From positions 3,463,001-3,527,000 of the forward strand of contig NC_087110.1 in NCBI RefSeq assembly GCF_963855985.1: a stretch of 64,000 bases of DNA, in the 5' to 3' direction. Both the position numbers and the translations under genes were made by a program. This document shows, one piece after another, positions 21,327 through 32,030 of this stretch (its first letter is position 1; each line of letters opens with the position of its first letter). The notes under the pieces are model-generated. The model made no database searches and was not told where the DNA came from. It saw only the letters and a program-made list of their open reading frames with translations. Origin of the DNA: Ostrinia nubilalis (lineage: Eukaryota > Arthropoda > Insecta > Lepidoptera > Crambidae).

Positions 21327-21600
21327 GTCATTTGGTGTAGTGGTTTCGAAACGGACTACTATGCCGAGAGGTCCCGGGTTCGATCCCCGGCCGGGCAGAA
21401 ATTGAATTGATACATTTTAATTTCTGTGATGGGTCTAGGTGTTACTATGTATAATATGTACTTATGTATATAAAAACGGTATTTAAGTATGTTTATATCC
21501 GTTGTCTAGGACCCATAGCTTTGCTCAGTTTGGGACTAGGAGCGTAGTGTAAAATGTCGAAAGAAGGATATTAAAATTTATTTATTATTTGCGGAGTGCA
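21327..21600 (+). mobile_element. SINE A, full length
   Basis: tRNA-like head (B box 'gggttcgatccc'), then 'tttctgtgatgggtctaggt', an A-poor middle and a terminal 'aaatttatttatta'. One extra base in the A-box region compared with 17682-17970. Confidence 0.7.
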
Positions 21601-23400
21601 TAGCGGAGTCTGGTACGTTTTGTTTGATCAACGACTGCCAAATACAAAACTCACTGCCAAGGAAAGGTAAGCTTAAATGGGCAATATGGTACTACTGATG
21701 TACCTGTTGCCCCGGCATTCTATTTTATTTTTATTTTTTATTTATTTATTTTTAGTGAAAAAACGTATTAACGTCTAAAAAAAAATGGTCGCCATTCTAA
21801 GGCGAATTAATTGGAATTAATTCATGTTAATCGTGTAGAAATCTCTACGCCAGACGATAAAATATGAATTATGACTAAATATCAAACAAAGTTCAAGAAA
21901 CAAAAAATAGTTTTATGTCATGTACTGAAACCAAAGCGTCTAACATTTTCTGAGACAATATTAAACCAAGCTCCTACTCCGTGTCTTTATTCAGACACCT
22001 TGATTCAGTCAGCTTCAGTATTATGACTGTGATGATTGAATTTTTATAATCATGTTAAGAAAAAATAACAAAATACTAATTCTCAATTTATACTTCATAG
22101 AAAGGGAAGAAAGACTCATTCATTATTATGAGTTTGTGGCAGCGTTATCGATTCGTAAAATAATATCGCATTATTTTTTGGTATTATTAAAAAATGTCCT
22201 TAATCTAAATTGAAGGTTACAAGTAGTGGTAGTACTGGTAGGTACCTACATAATACATAATTTATTTTATGTGGTTGATTCGTTCTTTGACTGACCAAAG
22301 TCCACTAGTCCGGTTGTTATTACAAGCGGCCCGATTTCTTTTTTGATGCGTCAATAATTTTCTATTACATTGATTACAATGTAATTATTATTGTGTTATA
22401 TTTATAAAGACATAGTTATTATCGCTTTAACGCATAATTAGATACTTTGCTTGTCTAAAAGATTTAGCAAGATAAGAAATGATTCAATGTATTTCATGAT
22501 GTCGCATCTCTTCTTATGAGAATTCTAACGTTATACATAAATAATTTATACGAACCAATTGTAAAACAGTACATGGAGTTAAAACTGACCTTTTTTTTTT
22601 TTTTTGTAAATAAATAATAATAATGATGATGAAGCCTTACTTTGTAAGACTATCAATAGTATTATTAGCATTAATCATACATTGATTAGTAGGTACAAAC
22701 CTACATTAATAATAATGTTTTTCCAATACAAGAAAAAATGACATCATCTTATATACCGATACCGATACAGTTTAAGGAAGCTCTTAGATTTTATCTATTA
22801 TTTATAGATACAAGCTGGTGAGACGTCATGAATAAAAAAATAAACTTTGTAAAAATATCAGGGCTAAAGCAAGGCCGCAAAGAGACAAACAAAAATGTTG
22901 CCTGTTTGTTCAGATACAAAACAAACATCCGTTAAAATAAGACCATAATTCTATTTGCTTTTCAATGGCTATCGTGTTTATGTAATAAACATATTATATT
23001 AATAAGTTTCTTTAAACCATAAATGAATCTTTTGTTAAAAGTTTAATTGCGGTTAAAATATCATCCCTTTTGAAGTGCTTAAACCACATAAACTTTGTTT
23101 AGCATCTTATATAAACGCTATCTAAGTCCACCATCAAGGAACATTTTTTTTTTTTTTTTTTTTTTAACAAGTGGGTAATCTCAGAATGTACTCGTATCGA
23201 CGGATGCGATTAAGAATATTCTTAATATCAACGTCTCTGCGCCGACGTGTATAATTATTTGTTTGTATAATTAATTATGTTTACTCGCATGGTTATGATG
23301 ATTATGAAAAAAATCATCTGGGTTCGATTCGGGAATCGAATAGGTATCTCGGTCCAATAAATTCTGTAACCGGATAATATGTACATTGCATTTAAAATAA
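21601..23400. other. AT-rich stretch without features
   Basis: About 1.8 kb with homopolymer runs (T-runs near 22590 and 23143-23165). No coding signal, no TIRs and no match to other parts of the window noticed. Confidence 0.5.
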
Positions 23401-23465
23401 AAATATTTTAAGCGGCCAGCACATACCTGTACATAGATGGCGCGTCGTCTAGGGACGCGGGTTAC

Positions 23466-23640
23466 CTTGGTGTTCTGGTCGGTCTTTAATGGCGCTTCCC
23501 GCGTTGCGCTGGCAGCGCTGGGCATGCGGCGGCGGCGGCGCGGCGCTGCGGCGTAAATAAAGGCGCCTGCGCTTGTGGAAGGCGGCGTGGTTGCGCCGCG
23601 GGCGGGTGATAGGTCTTAGCCCATCATACCATACAGCAGG
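23466..23640 (-). promoter_or_regulatory. GC-rich patch, possible first exon on minus strand
   Basis: A CpG-rich island (23500-23620) with runs of 'ggc' stands out sharply. On the minus strand an ATG at 23525 opens about 20 codons (MPSAASATREAPLKTDQNTK) ending in AAG followed by GTAACC, a plausible splice donor. Upstream is GC-rich leader-like sequence. No protein family is recognised, and the exon is inferred from base composition and one donor only. Confidence 0.3.
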
Positions 23641-24231
23641 GCGTAGCTTGTCGGTACGGCCTCTGTATAAAGCCTCGATTCACACAGTTATGCGAACGGC
23701 TAAAGCTTAAATTATATATTCAGTGCAGCAGCCTGGATTAGTTGTCATATCAAATAAATACCTCTTTTCCCGTTTTAGAGGATTATAATGAGTTATAGTT
23801 GTCGACCGTCGATGTAATTGGTCGACCGACCGGAAATGTAGAAAGATCTTTGTAAGTTTCCAACAAAAAAAATGTGAGACTGATAAGTACTCACAATCAC
23901 CATGTCAGTTAATATGAGTCGTTGCATAGAAAACACGACATATTGTCATACTTCATATATAAAGTAGGCATTTATTTCCACTTCGACTCGGTTCGGTCAA
24001 CAAACCGGCCTAAGGTTTATTTAGGATCTTTTATTCTGACCTTATAATAGCAAGTAATGAATCTACATAAATGCACTTTGAATTTTGATCTGATACTTAT
24101 TTCTTTCTTACTAGCCTTTGTATTTAGACCAATATCGATTGGTGTAATGTATAAAAATACGAAACAACAAAATTATTCAGTTACCCTTTGTAGCATTGAA
24201 CAATGTGTATGGCCACAGGGTCATCGGTCGT

Positions 24232-24300
24232 TATAAAAGCAGGCGGAGGCTCGACTGGGGCGAGTGCGTCCGCGGCGCCGGGTCATCATGCTCCAAGACG
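24232..24300 (+). promoter_or_regulatory. TATA-type promoter candidate
   Basis: TATAAAAG at 24232-24239, followed by a GC-rich segment and an initiator-like 'gcgagtgcg' about 28 bp downstream. The first ATG (24288) opens only five codons, so if this is a promoter the transcript is either spliced or non-coding. Confidence 0.3.
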
Positions 24301-24474
24301 GTTGATGGTTCATAAGGTGTAAGGCAAAGAAGGCAAGCTCTTAATGTGGGTAGTTTCGTAGAAACGCAACATTTTTCTGTATGAGCTCATTATGTTCTGT
24401 TTTTACGGCTTTTAAAAATGGCCGAAAAGAAGATACTTAACTCGTAAAAGTGAATAATATTACAATACCTGGCT

Positions 24475-24835
24475 ATCTCGGTAGTTAATATCTCGTTTTT
24501 ACTCGCTAGAGCAAAAAACGGCTACTGGTTAAAAAATAACCGAACATAAAGTGGCTGCTGGTTAATATCTTGTATTAACGCTACTGGTTAAAAAATGACC
24601 CGCAAAAATGACCGAATATAAAGTGGTTGCTGGTTAATATCTCGTATTAACTCGCTAGAGCAGAAAATGGCTACTGGGTAACATCTCGCATTACCTCGGA
24701 GAAAAAAATGGCTACTGGGTAACATCTCGCATTACCTCGGAGCAAAAGAATGGCTACTGGGTAACATCTCGCATTACCTCGGAGCAAAAAATGGCTACTG
24801 GTTAACATCGCGCGTTAACTTGGAGCTAAAAATGG
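24475..24835 (+). repeat. Minisatellite, 41-42 bp unit
   Basis: Units starting at 24667, 24708, 24750 and 24791 share 'atggctactgggtaacatct' and 'cgcattacctcgg'. More diverged units with 'ctggttaatatctcg' extend the array left to about 24475. The central copies are nearly identical, so they expanded recently. Confidence 0.8.
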
Positions 24836-25049
24836 GTCAAAGTTACGCGTCGTGTCACAACGCTTATAATAAAAATGTACGAGCACTTACACAAAATAGT
24901 TGTTACAACCAACCTTGTGTTGGGTCTAATTCTCGTCACTACACTGCACAACTTAAAATAATTACGTTTTTTGTCGGTAAAAACGTCCTGGTGACGTCAC
25001 TTAAGCATTTTTCTTATACTGCGTGCGGTCGTTGCGCGTGCGCACAAAG

Positions 25050-25345
25050 GAATGAGACCGCTCGGACAACGAGCCCACAGCGTGGTAGGGGTGGGGTTGC
25101 CCGCTCTTTTGTTTTTTACTACTACTACGCTGAATATTGTGTGCGGATTGGCTTGTCGTACAGGGGTACTACACGGTAAAATAAATCTCGGAGGCGAAAG
25201 CAGGATAATTAGCATTATTACTGTTTTTATTTTATCAGGATATACCGCTTAGTTTAAAAGTTATTACGTTTTCTTTACAATAAGTAACTGGAAGAAAAAA
25301 ATTCTATAAAAAAAAAAAAAAATTTTGACCTTTTTTTTTCTATTG
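25050..25345 (+). repeat. Right arm of the 5.7-kb inverted repeat pair
   Basis: Matches the left arm at 19640-20310 in inverse orientation: 'gaccgctcggacaacgagcc', 'gcggattggcttgtcgtaca', 'gaggcgaaagcaggataatt', 'tatcaggatataccgctta'. The open frame crossing it (24820-25179) mixes minisatellite and repeat and is not a gene. It ends at the Helitron tail at 25346. Confidence 0.65.
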
Positions 25346-25399
25346 TTTTTCTGTGACAGACAAAATTCCACGCGGGCGAAGCCGCGGGCGGAAAGCTAG
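25346..25399 (+). mobile_element. Helitron-like family A 3' terminus
   Basis: Only the last 54 bp of family A ('tttctgtgacagacaaaatt' to GCTAG before T). No family A body or TC start is found upstream; the inverted-repeat arm runs directly into it. Either a truncated copy or the real 3' end of a larger Helitron that picked up the arm. Confidence 0.6.
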
Positions 25400-25639
25400 T
25401 ATTTTCTAATTATCTGTCTGACAGACTAAATAGAATTTCGATTTCATTACCCAGTCATCATCCCTATTATGTTCGTGGCTGCACTATCTAAGATAATATC
25501 TTACTACATTAACGTGCTGTCAAAAGCAGTGAATAATTTATGGATCAATTCCCATTACTCGCTACTAATTGTAACTCTCGTGTAGTCGTGACATGACTTT
25601 GACGATGCTTGAAGGCAATTAGAGTGCGGGGATTTGTAA

Positions 25640-25830
25640 ACTCGGCAGTTGGACGTAAGATAATCAGTTCCTCTGTGGTTGAGGATTTCCGGTGAAGCTC
25701 GCTTTCACCTTCGTCAATTTCCATTAAATAAAGTTTTTAATACAACACTAAATGAAACCTTGCTAGTACCTACCCTTAGCCAAATGTTGGTCTCGAAGGG
25801 CTGGTAGGGCAAAAAGTTTTTTTTTATCCA
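25640..25830 (+). mobile_element. SINE C and CR1-type tail fragments
   Basis: Positions 25655-25715 match the SINE C body in plus orientation ('cagttcctctgtggttgagg'). Positions 25775-25820 match the CR1-type 3' end ('ccaaatgttggtctcgaagg'), followed by a SINE C tail-like 'ttttttatccacaacgag'. A small pile of broken retroposons. Confidence 0.5.
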
Positions 25831-26235
25831 CAACGAGATTTTGAAACATTTAAAGGTTTTTTGAGTAAAACTGCAAATATTTTTTATTGTTAGTTTATTT
25901 TTTTCTTTATCTAAAACTCTTACTCGGTGCCAAAAGATATTCGCGCATACAAATTGTTTGTATATTTTTTATGCTTCTACGCTTTTTCTCTCAGTCTACA
26001 TTGAGATATTCAAAGCTTGTTGACGCTCTTGAAATCTTCTTGCTGAACTGTCAATGGGAAGATAAGTAATTATAGGAATGAACTTTTTCATTCATAAATA
26101 AGCTTCTTTGAATGTTTGTTGTCGAGCATTCGGTGTATTAGCTAAGAATAAATATGGAAATCTTCGTTTGCTATACATACACGTTTTTTTAAATATTGAA
26201 AAATGGAAACTTGTGATTATTTTATAGACGTTTAT

Positions 26236-26380
26236 GCCCGTATTCATGAACATTACTATGAGGCCTCACAGTGCGCGTGGACGCACAGGGTCACACATGA
26301 ACCATTCACAGAGATCTATTCAACGCTGTGCGTTTGATTTGCTGCTTCACTTAGGCAAGCATCGTTTCTGAATACGGCCG
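26236..26380 (+). mobile_element. Palindromic MITE, family E
   Basis: Ends in the pair 'gcccgtattcatgaacatta' and 'ctgaatacggccg', with the body 'cacagtgcgcgtggacgca'. Other copies: 29934-30040, 30477-30618 and 59034-59160. Confidence 0.65.
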
Positions 26381-26544
26381 TTAGTTTAGTAGGGCAGTAG
26401 GTAGTGTTTTTTGTTGTAACTCAGAATCTGCGTTTGACTCTTCTTACTAGGTATTTTATAATGATGATGATTGACATTGAGCTTATTTCATGACTGACAT
26501 CCTCTTGCAGTCATCGGTGCCTGATAAAGGTCATGGCACACTTA

Positions 26545-26670
26545 TTAATCCGGAAAGGGATCAACACTGAGCGCTGGACGCAGGCTGCTACCAATCGATC
26601 AACGTGGAAAGCATTGGAGGAGGCCTATGTTCAGCAGTGGACGTCCTATGGCTGAGATGATAATGATGAT
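26545..26670 (+). mobile_element. RTE-type LINE 3' end with (GAT)n tail
   Basis: Forward frame 'RWTQAATNRSTWKALEEAYV' then 'QQWTSYG' and stop, followed by 'tgataatgatgatgatgat'. Clean example of the type 2 subtype with its trinucleotide tail. A further diverged tail-like piece is at 26870-26915. Confidence 0.75.
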
Positions 26671-26914
26671 GATGATCAACACTGTATCGCCTTTCGCCGC
26701 GCTGTCAACGTTACGGTGCGGATAAGTGTGCGTTGCAGTACGGAGATTCATATGATACAAAGAATACTAATCGCCTCGAGTTGATACGGTTACGATCCGT
26801 TTCCGGGTTGATAAATGTGCTTCGTCCTTAACTCCACCATTGTCATGGGGTCATTATGTCTCTACAGTTGGAATAAGTGGACCTGTGGCTGAATGATGAC
26901 TATGGTGATGATGA

Positions 26915-27045
26915 TGTCCGGGCCTTTTCAAGGCGAGAGTGAATAGGCACTTACAGAGCAGATATACAGTACTATCCTAGACTGCATCTTACTTAACACC
27001 AGGTACGATTGCGGTCAAATACCTGCTTTCTCCTGCAGGAAAAAA
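26915..27045 (-). repeat. Repeat family L, copy 2
   Basis: Inverse of 1285-1470, from 'gggccttttcaaggcgagag' to 'gattgcggtcaaatacctg'. Confidence 0.5.
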
Positions 27046-27239
27046 AATGATAAAGGGAGCACTTAAAAAAGTAGTGAATTCCATTTCATGTAGTAAAATG
27101 TAGTTTGAAATATCCCACAAGCCTACCATTTTAATCGAGGGCTGACCGATAAAACCTAGCAAACATGATTTGCGAAAAAAAGAGATTTGGATCGCTTACT
27201 TTTATTTTTCTATTGACACATTGTGTCCCCTGACCTTCT

Positions 27240-27266
27240 GGGGAGGGGAAAAGGGGAAGGGGGGGG
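27240..27266 (+). other. G-quadruplex motif
   Basis: Four G-runs of four or more with loops of 1, 4 and 2 bases: GGGG A GGGG AAAA GGGG AA GGGGGGGG. Exceptional in this AT-rich window. No adjacent gene is recognised. Confidence 0.7.
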
Positions 27267-27519
27267 ATCGTATCTATTTACTGTAACCGTATTAGGGTCA
27301 GGGCTGCCACTTTAGTATTCATGGTTTTTAAATATTGTTTATCTTGAGGGGACTTGGACCAAGTCCGTTTAAAAGTGGATAAAGAATCACTTTTCAAGTT
27401 TCAAGGTTGCTCAATCCGACATTGGGGTATTTCTACTGGAGTGGACTATTTTTTTTTGTCTATAGTTTAACCCTGATATTTTATTTAGTCTACGTTTTGT
27501 AATAAGAGGGAAGGAGATA

Positions 27520-27690
27520 CATCATCAGATCTTTTAAAGTCTCAACTACAGGAAAACGACTCTCTCAATATATTAGACCATAAGGCATATGGAGAATTTG
27601 GCCTACAGTGCCATTATTGGCTTAGATGAGATGGCGTACCTATATTTCTTCCTTAGTCACTTCTTACAACATTCAGAGGAGTGGAGGTGG
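27520..27690 (+). repeat. Repeat family K, copy 3
   Basis: Diverged copy with 'atggagaatttggcctacag' and 'ttccttagtcacttcttaca'. Confidence 0.45.
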
Positions 27691-27859
27691 CTTAAGGTTT
27701 TGCTCTGCCAGAAGTAAATTGAATTTGTACGTCTAAACCCCATACAAAAATCATAATTATAGCTAGGTCTAGCGCTTACTTAGTAATTACCTGAGGTATG
27801 TCAGCGGCACGGGAGGGGTAATTTTGACATAAAATATGACGTGACAAAAGCATACAAAT

Positions 27860-27960
27860 AAAAATCTGATAGGCTGCAGCATCGCAGCCGAAACGTCAAG
27901 CCGTGATTACATAATGTAACTCATTAATAAACGTCGCGTTAAGACCCGTGTCTTACTATT
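27860..27960 (+). mobile_element. Penelope-like remnant with degenerate hammerhead core
   Basis: CTGAT (27866-27870), a 6-bp stem GGCTGC/GCAGCC with a 6-base loop, then GAAAC and GTC (27890-27897). This is the order of the minimal type I hammerhead ribozymes described in Penelope-like elements. Downstream 'aacgtcgcgttaagacccgt' and 'gtcttac' look like the same long terminal region. The catalytic core CTGATGA is one base short and no stem I partner is seen, so it should not self-cleave. No reverse transcriptase frame is nearby. Confidence 0.55.
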
Positions 27961-29264
27961 TTAATTGAAATGGAACGCGTAAGTTTAGAATCATATAAAA
28001 GTATACAAATCTGAAGTCTCGCTAACATTTGACGTAACAAAGAACACCTTCTGTTCCTCTCCCATATCTCAGGTAATCAATCAGGACCTATAAGACATTG
28101 TTCTACCAACCCTTACTTATTTGTCATGCAATTTTTTTTTTGGGATGACTGTCCCGATGCAATAAATAATTTGAATATAAATTTGACATTCTCTCTTCTG
28201 GCAACCCTGATCGCTAGTTCAGAATATCTGACCTTGCCCCTCGTCTTGCCTTATAAATCAGGCGAGATTGATACAGTCCATGCAGCCTCTTTATTTGATT
28301 TACAAAAACAAGGAATAAGATAGTTTTTGTATTCCGTGTAGGCGACAGCTCGCAAATGATGTAGGAGCGTGGCCATTTTTATCCTGTCTACACGACAAGT
28401 TATTATTTTATGTAAGTACTATATATTTTTAGAAGTTCTGACTTCATTTATGACTTTTATGTAGAGTTTCATTAAGTCAAAGCCAATTTAAAACCAAGGG
28501 CCTTACGATTTTTGACGTAGGTAGGTAGGTTCTTCGTTAACTATTCATATTGCAAATTAACAAATTGAAACACATAATTTGATTGAATTTGAACGTCAAA
28601 ATAATGGTAAATAAAAAAAACCATAAAAAGCTGTGTACACAATGTTTTATCATTAAACAAGCAAATTAGCATGGACCTATAGGTCCATGCAAATTAGTAT
28701 GAAATTGTAAATGTAATAATGTTACCGAATTAAATTGTATTGATAGAAATATCGCTATAAATTTTAATTAACTATTTTAAATATTGAAATGTGATCATGT
28801 AACTTAACAAACAGCGAAAATGTTTTATTTAAAAAGTTGAGTAGTTAAATATTATGAAGCTTTCAGTTTAAATTGTATTTTGATGTTTATTCGCAGAGCA
28901 AACATATCCAGCGTTTGAGTGAAAAGCGGAAAATGAAAAATATGCTCATTTTCTTTAGCAAATATTTTATGTTGTTTATTTATTTAATGATATGAAATCA
29001 GTACATTATAGAGACTAATGGAGTCTCTAATGAGATCACGTGGAAATCTAAGCCGTCGCATAAGACCGCGGTAACAATTGATTTCTATTGTATTTCGATT
29101 TGTAATTTCTACTTGCTTTTTTGATAGTTAATTAATATTGTCAGTTAGTGTGTTATCTTTAACTTCATTTAAACTTTTGTCTGTTTTGTCATCCGTTTTG
29201 CCTTAGAGGAAAGTTAATTCATAAGTTCGAACGCCTCCTTTTTTCGTCTGATTGATTTCGTTGC
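27961..29264. other. No gene; one perfect palindrome
   Basis: AT-rich. The only structure noticed is GCATGGACCTATAGGTCCAT plus GC at 28669-28690, a perfect 22-bp palindrome with 'caaattag' on both sides. A 65-codon open frame at 28126-28323 has no recognisable domain. Confidence 0.5.
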
Positions 29265-29378
29265 GGGTTCAATGAAAGTTTAGTTTCGACTTGGCAACTC
29301 TGGGACAAACTTGTCCTTCACTGGTAGAGTTTTTATTGACGGTCCAGCTGTAGATCCTGGCTACACAGAAGTTACAAG
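29265..29378 (+). repeat. Repeat family M
   Basis: Copy with 'cgttgcgggttcaatgaaag' and 'gatcctggctacacagaag'; the 'gggaatagtcccg' end is missing. Confidence 0.55.
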
Positions 29379-29401
29379 TAGAGTACTTGAATTATTTTAT
29401 T

Positions 29402-29610
29402 AATTAGCGGCCGCCCGCGAATACGTACGCGTGGATCCCGTTTTACCCCCTTAGGGGTGGAGTTTCGTAAAATCCTTTTTTAGCGGATGCTTACGTCATA
29501 ACATCTACCTGCATGCCAAATTTCAGCCCGATCCGTCCAGTGGTTTGGGCTGTGCAAGTGCATTGATAGAAATCACTATGTCAGTCAGTCAGTAAGGCCA
29601 TCTTTGAGTT
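29402..29610 (-). mobile_element. Helitron-like family B variant
   Basis: Begins 'ttagcggccgcccgcgaata' (CTAG mutated to TTAG) with 'ttacccccttaggggtgga', then a different body with 'catgccaaatttcagcccga' and a 'cagtcagtcagt' end. The variant body suggests a subfamily. Confidence 0.5.
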
Positions 29611-29933
29611 ATGTATTTTTAGATACAGACAGCGTTGTCTGTAACCATTACATTTTATTCGTTAGATAGCGTTATCAGATGCTTATTTGAAAATTCACCA
29701 AGAGCCGGTATAACTGGATAGTGAAATAAAAAGTAAATATCCCCCATCTAATGTTTTAAACAAAGGGACTTCTTCTAATGTGTTTTCTAAACAATTCTGC
29801 CACTGGTACTGGCGTCAAATAATCGTCAGTGACTTGGCTAGGTCTTCTTGAATACTAAACAAATATATAAAAAAGCGTACAGTCCGCCAAATGATGATAA
29901 TACAAGAACTGTAGAGTTTGCGTAGTATTATTA

Positions 29934-30040
29934 TAACATTACTATGAGGTCTCACAGTGCGCGTGGACGCACAGGGTGACACATGAACCAATCACAGACC
30001 TCTATTCACATAAGCAAGCATCGTTTGTAAATACGGGCGC
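29934..30040 (+). mobile_element. Palindromic MITE, family E, shortened
   Basis: 'cattactatgaggtctcaca' to 'cgtttgtaaatacgggcgc'; internal deletion compared with 26236 and 30477. Confidence 0.6.
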
Positions 30041-30284
30041 TAGTTACTGAAGTTTTATAAAAAGTTTGTTTTTACTCGTAAGTATCGCGCCTGCCAGACT
30101 GACTGCGAAATTGACTTTAAATTAGACAAAGACCATTTACGAGTATATGGAACGTACCAACGCTTAAGTATTACGGTATCCTGCTACACTAGTAGGAAAG
30201 TTTTGTTCGTTTGTTTATCGGGGTAAACATCAAAAAGTAAAGTTTTTGTTCATTGCCTTATCTGGGTAAACATCAAACACATTC

Positions 30285-30450
30285 AAATCAAATCAATCAA
30301 ATCATTTATTCAGTGATGCCCTTTTAAATTTAGGCGCATAAACAATACTACAGTGCTGATTAAGCATGGCCCAAAGGTTGACTGGCGGAAAAATCTTTTA
30401 GCATAAAGTCCACCCTTAGTTCATTATTGTGCTTAATAAAGTTTGAAATA
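30285..30450 (-). mobile_element. LINE 3' end, minus strand
   Basis: On the minus strand it ends 'actgaataaatgatttgatt' with a GATTT-type repeat tail. The body reads 'taagggtggactttatgcta' and 'gggccatgcttaatcagc'. The tail resembles that of the CR1-type ends, but the body differs. Confidence 0.5.
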
Positions 30451-30476
30451 CTTGCACAAATAAATAAAAACATCAA

Positions 30477-30618
30477 CGCCCGTATTCACAAACAATGCTA
30501 GCATAAGTGAAGCAGCAAATCGAACGCATAGCGTTGAATAGCTCTGTGATCTGCATGTGTCACCTTGTGCGTCCACGCGCACTGTGAGACCTCATAGTAA
30601 TGTTTGTGAATACGGGCG
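30477..30618 (-). mobile_element. Palindromic MITE, family E, full length
   Basis: 'cgcccgtattcacaaacaat' to 'atgtttgtgaatacgggcg'; the best copy of the family in the window. The two ends are complementary for about 17 bp. Confidence 0.7.
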
Positions 30619-31789
30619 TAATAATACAGTTGGAAGCTTTAAAAGCAAACGTTTCCAATACAGACTGTACCCGCGTTTTACGTAATGCGTAGTATTTGTA
30701 TGCGTGGCGCTTCCCGACACTATTGTATGAGACGTATCTTGAAACCTTCACGTTTTCCGCGGAGGTTGTATGTACCATTTGTCAATATTTGAAATACTGG
30801 TATTACGTTGTATTAGATTTGGACTTGGTGATAATATTTTTGAGAAAAAACTTTTTCAGTACGCGTCAAGGATATCACTACGTTCCTAGTTTGTGAAAAG
30901 GAGAGCACTGCTATTTCCTAGTGGTTAGCTAGCGATTTCGTAGGTTAATTTTTCTTTCAGATGTATATTTTTTAACTTTAAGGTGCAATTATTCAATGCT
31001 CAATGCTCATAAAAGGTTATGCATAAAACCAGAGATCACAGAAACTAAAGAGAGATGTGATAAGGGGGCGTGGCCGGTGTCGCAGCAATATGCCCAAAAA
31101 TAGAACTCATTTCTCGTGAATGCAATGATGACAGCAGCGACGTCATAATGTAAACAGTTTACATTGCTTGCGTAGTACTAAAGATTATTTGAACGTTGAG
31201 TACTGATACCGTAGTGGATAATGAGCACATATTTTGATTACTTTGTGTGCGTGAATTTCTAATGCGACACTGAGTTTCGAACTCAGCGCATTAGTTGGCT
31301 CTCTATATCTCTATGTGCTCGAACAAGTCGAAATGAGCGTGCTTAATACAGTGGACGTCCTGTGGCTGAAATGATGATGATGTTTCATTTATTATACATA
31401 TACTAGTTATAATAAATATAATTTCCTATTCAACTAACCTAAAAACAAGATATCCCAAAGAAGGATAAAACTGTTTCAAAAGATAACAAGCGCAAAGTCT
31501 TATTGAAATGTAACAAGCAATAAGTACTTCCCTACTAATAACAATGTTAGCAAGACGTTGTTCCAGCCTTGATCAGTATTCCAGACGAGGTTGCAAGTTT
31601 TATAATGACCGGTTTGTATGCATGGGCGACCATGTTTGTAGAGCATCCGATTATGATCCTTGGTTGAACGAATTTTTACTTATTACCGAGGCTTTTCCTA
31701 GATTTGGTTGCTTTTCCGCATGGTTACAATGTAGAGTTTTGTCTGGCGAAAATACTGATACTATCTGACGTAATCATCGGGTCATTTAG
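30619..31789. other. No gene; short hairpin and an RTE tail
   Basis: Positions 31261-31292 hold the small hairpin 'aatgcgacactgagtttcga' with its complement, and 31345-31385 the last bases of a type 2 RTE stub ('cagtggacgtcctgtggctg' plus a GAT tail). Open frames up to 74 codons have no recognisable domain. Confidence 0.5.
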
Positions 31790-32030
31790 TCGAGTCCCTT
31801 AACTACAGGACTGTCTCTAATTTACAAGAGGAATATAGAGGATTTGGCATACACTTCCCAGCTATATCTCTTTCTTAGCTCTTACAACATCCAAGGGAAT
31901 ATTTGGAGTGAGACTGTAGTATATTTATTGAGCATTGTTAATCGTATCCTATAAGTAGTATTAAAATCATCATTTCAGCCACATAAAGACCACTGCTGAA
32001 CATAGTGCCCCTCGCTAATGACTTCCAGAT
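31790..32030. repeat. Repeat K copy 4 and an RTE type 2 stub
   Basis: 31790-31905 matches repeat K on the plus strand ('gaggatttggcatacacttc'). 31965-32030 is an inverted type 2 RTE 3' end ('aatcatcatttcagccaca'). Confidence 0.5.

Noticed and set aside
24475..24835. CRISPR array
   Set aside because: Units are contiguous with no unique spacers, and the DNA is from an animal.
24820..25179. 119-codon open frame
   Set aside because: It starts in the minisatellite and ends in the inverted-repeat arm.
27860..27900. Active hammerhead ribozyme
   Set aside because: The core lacks one conserved base and there is no stem I partner.
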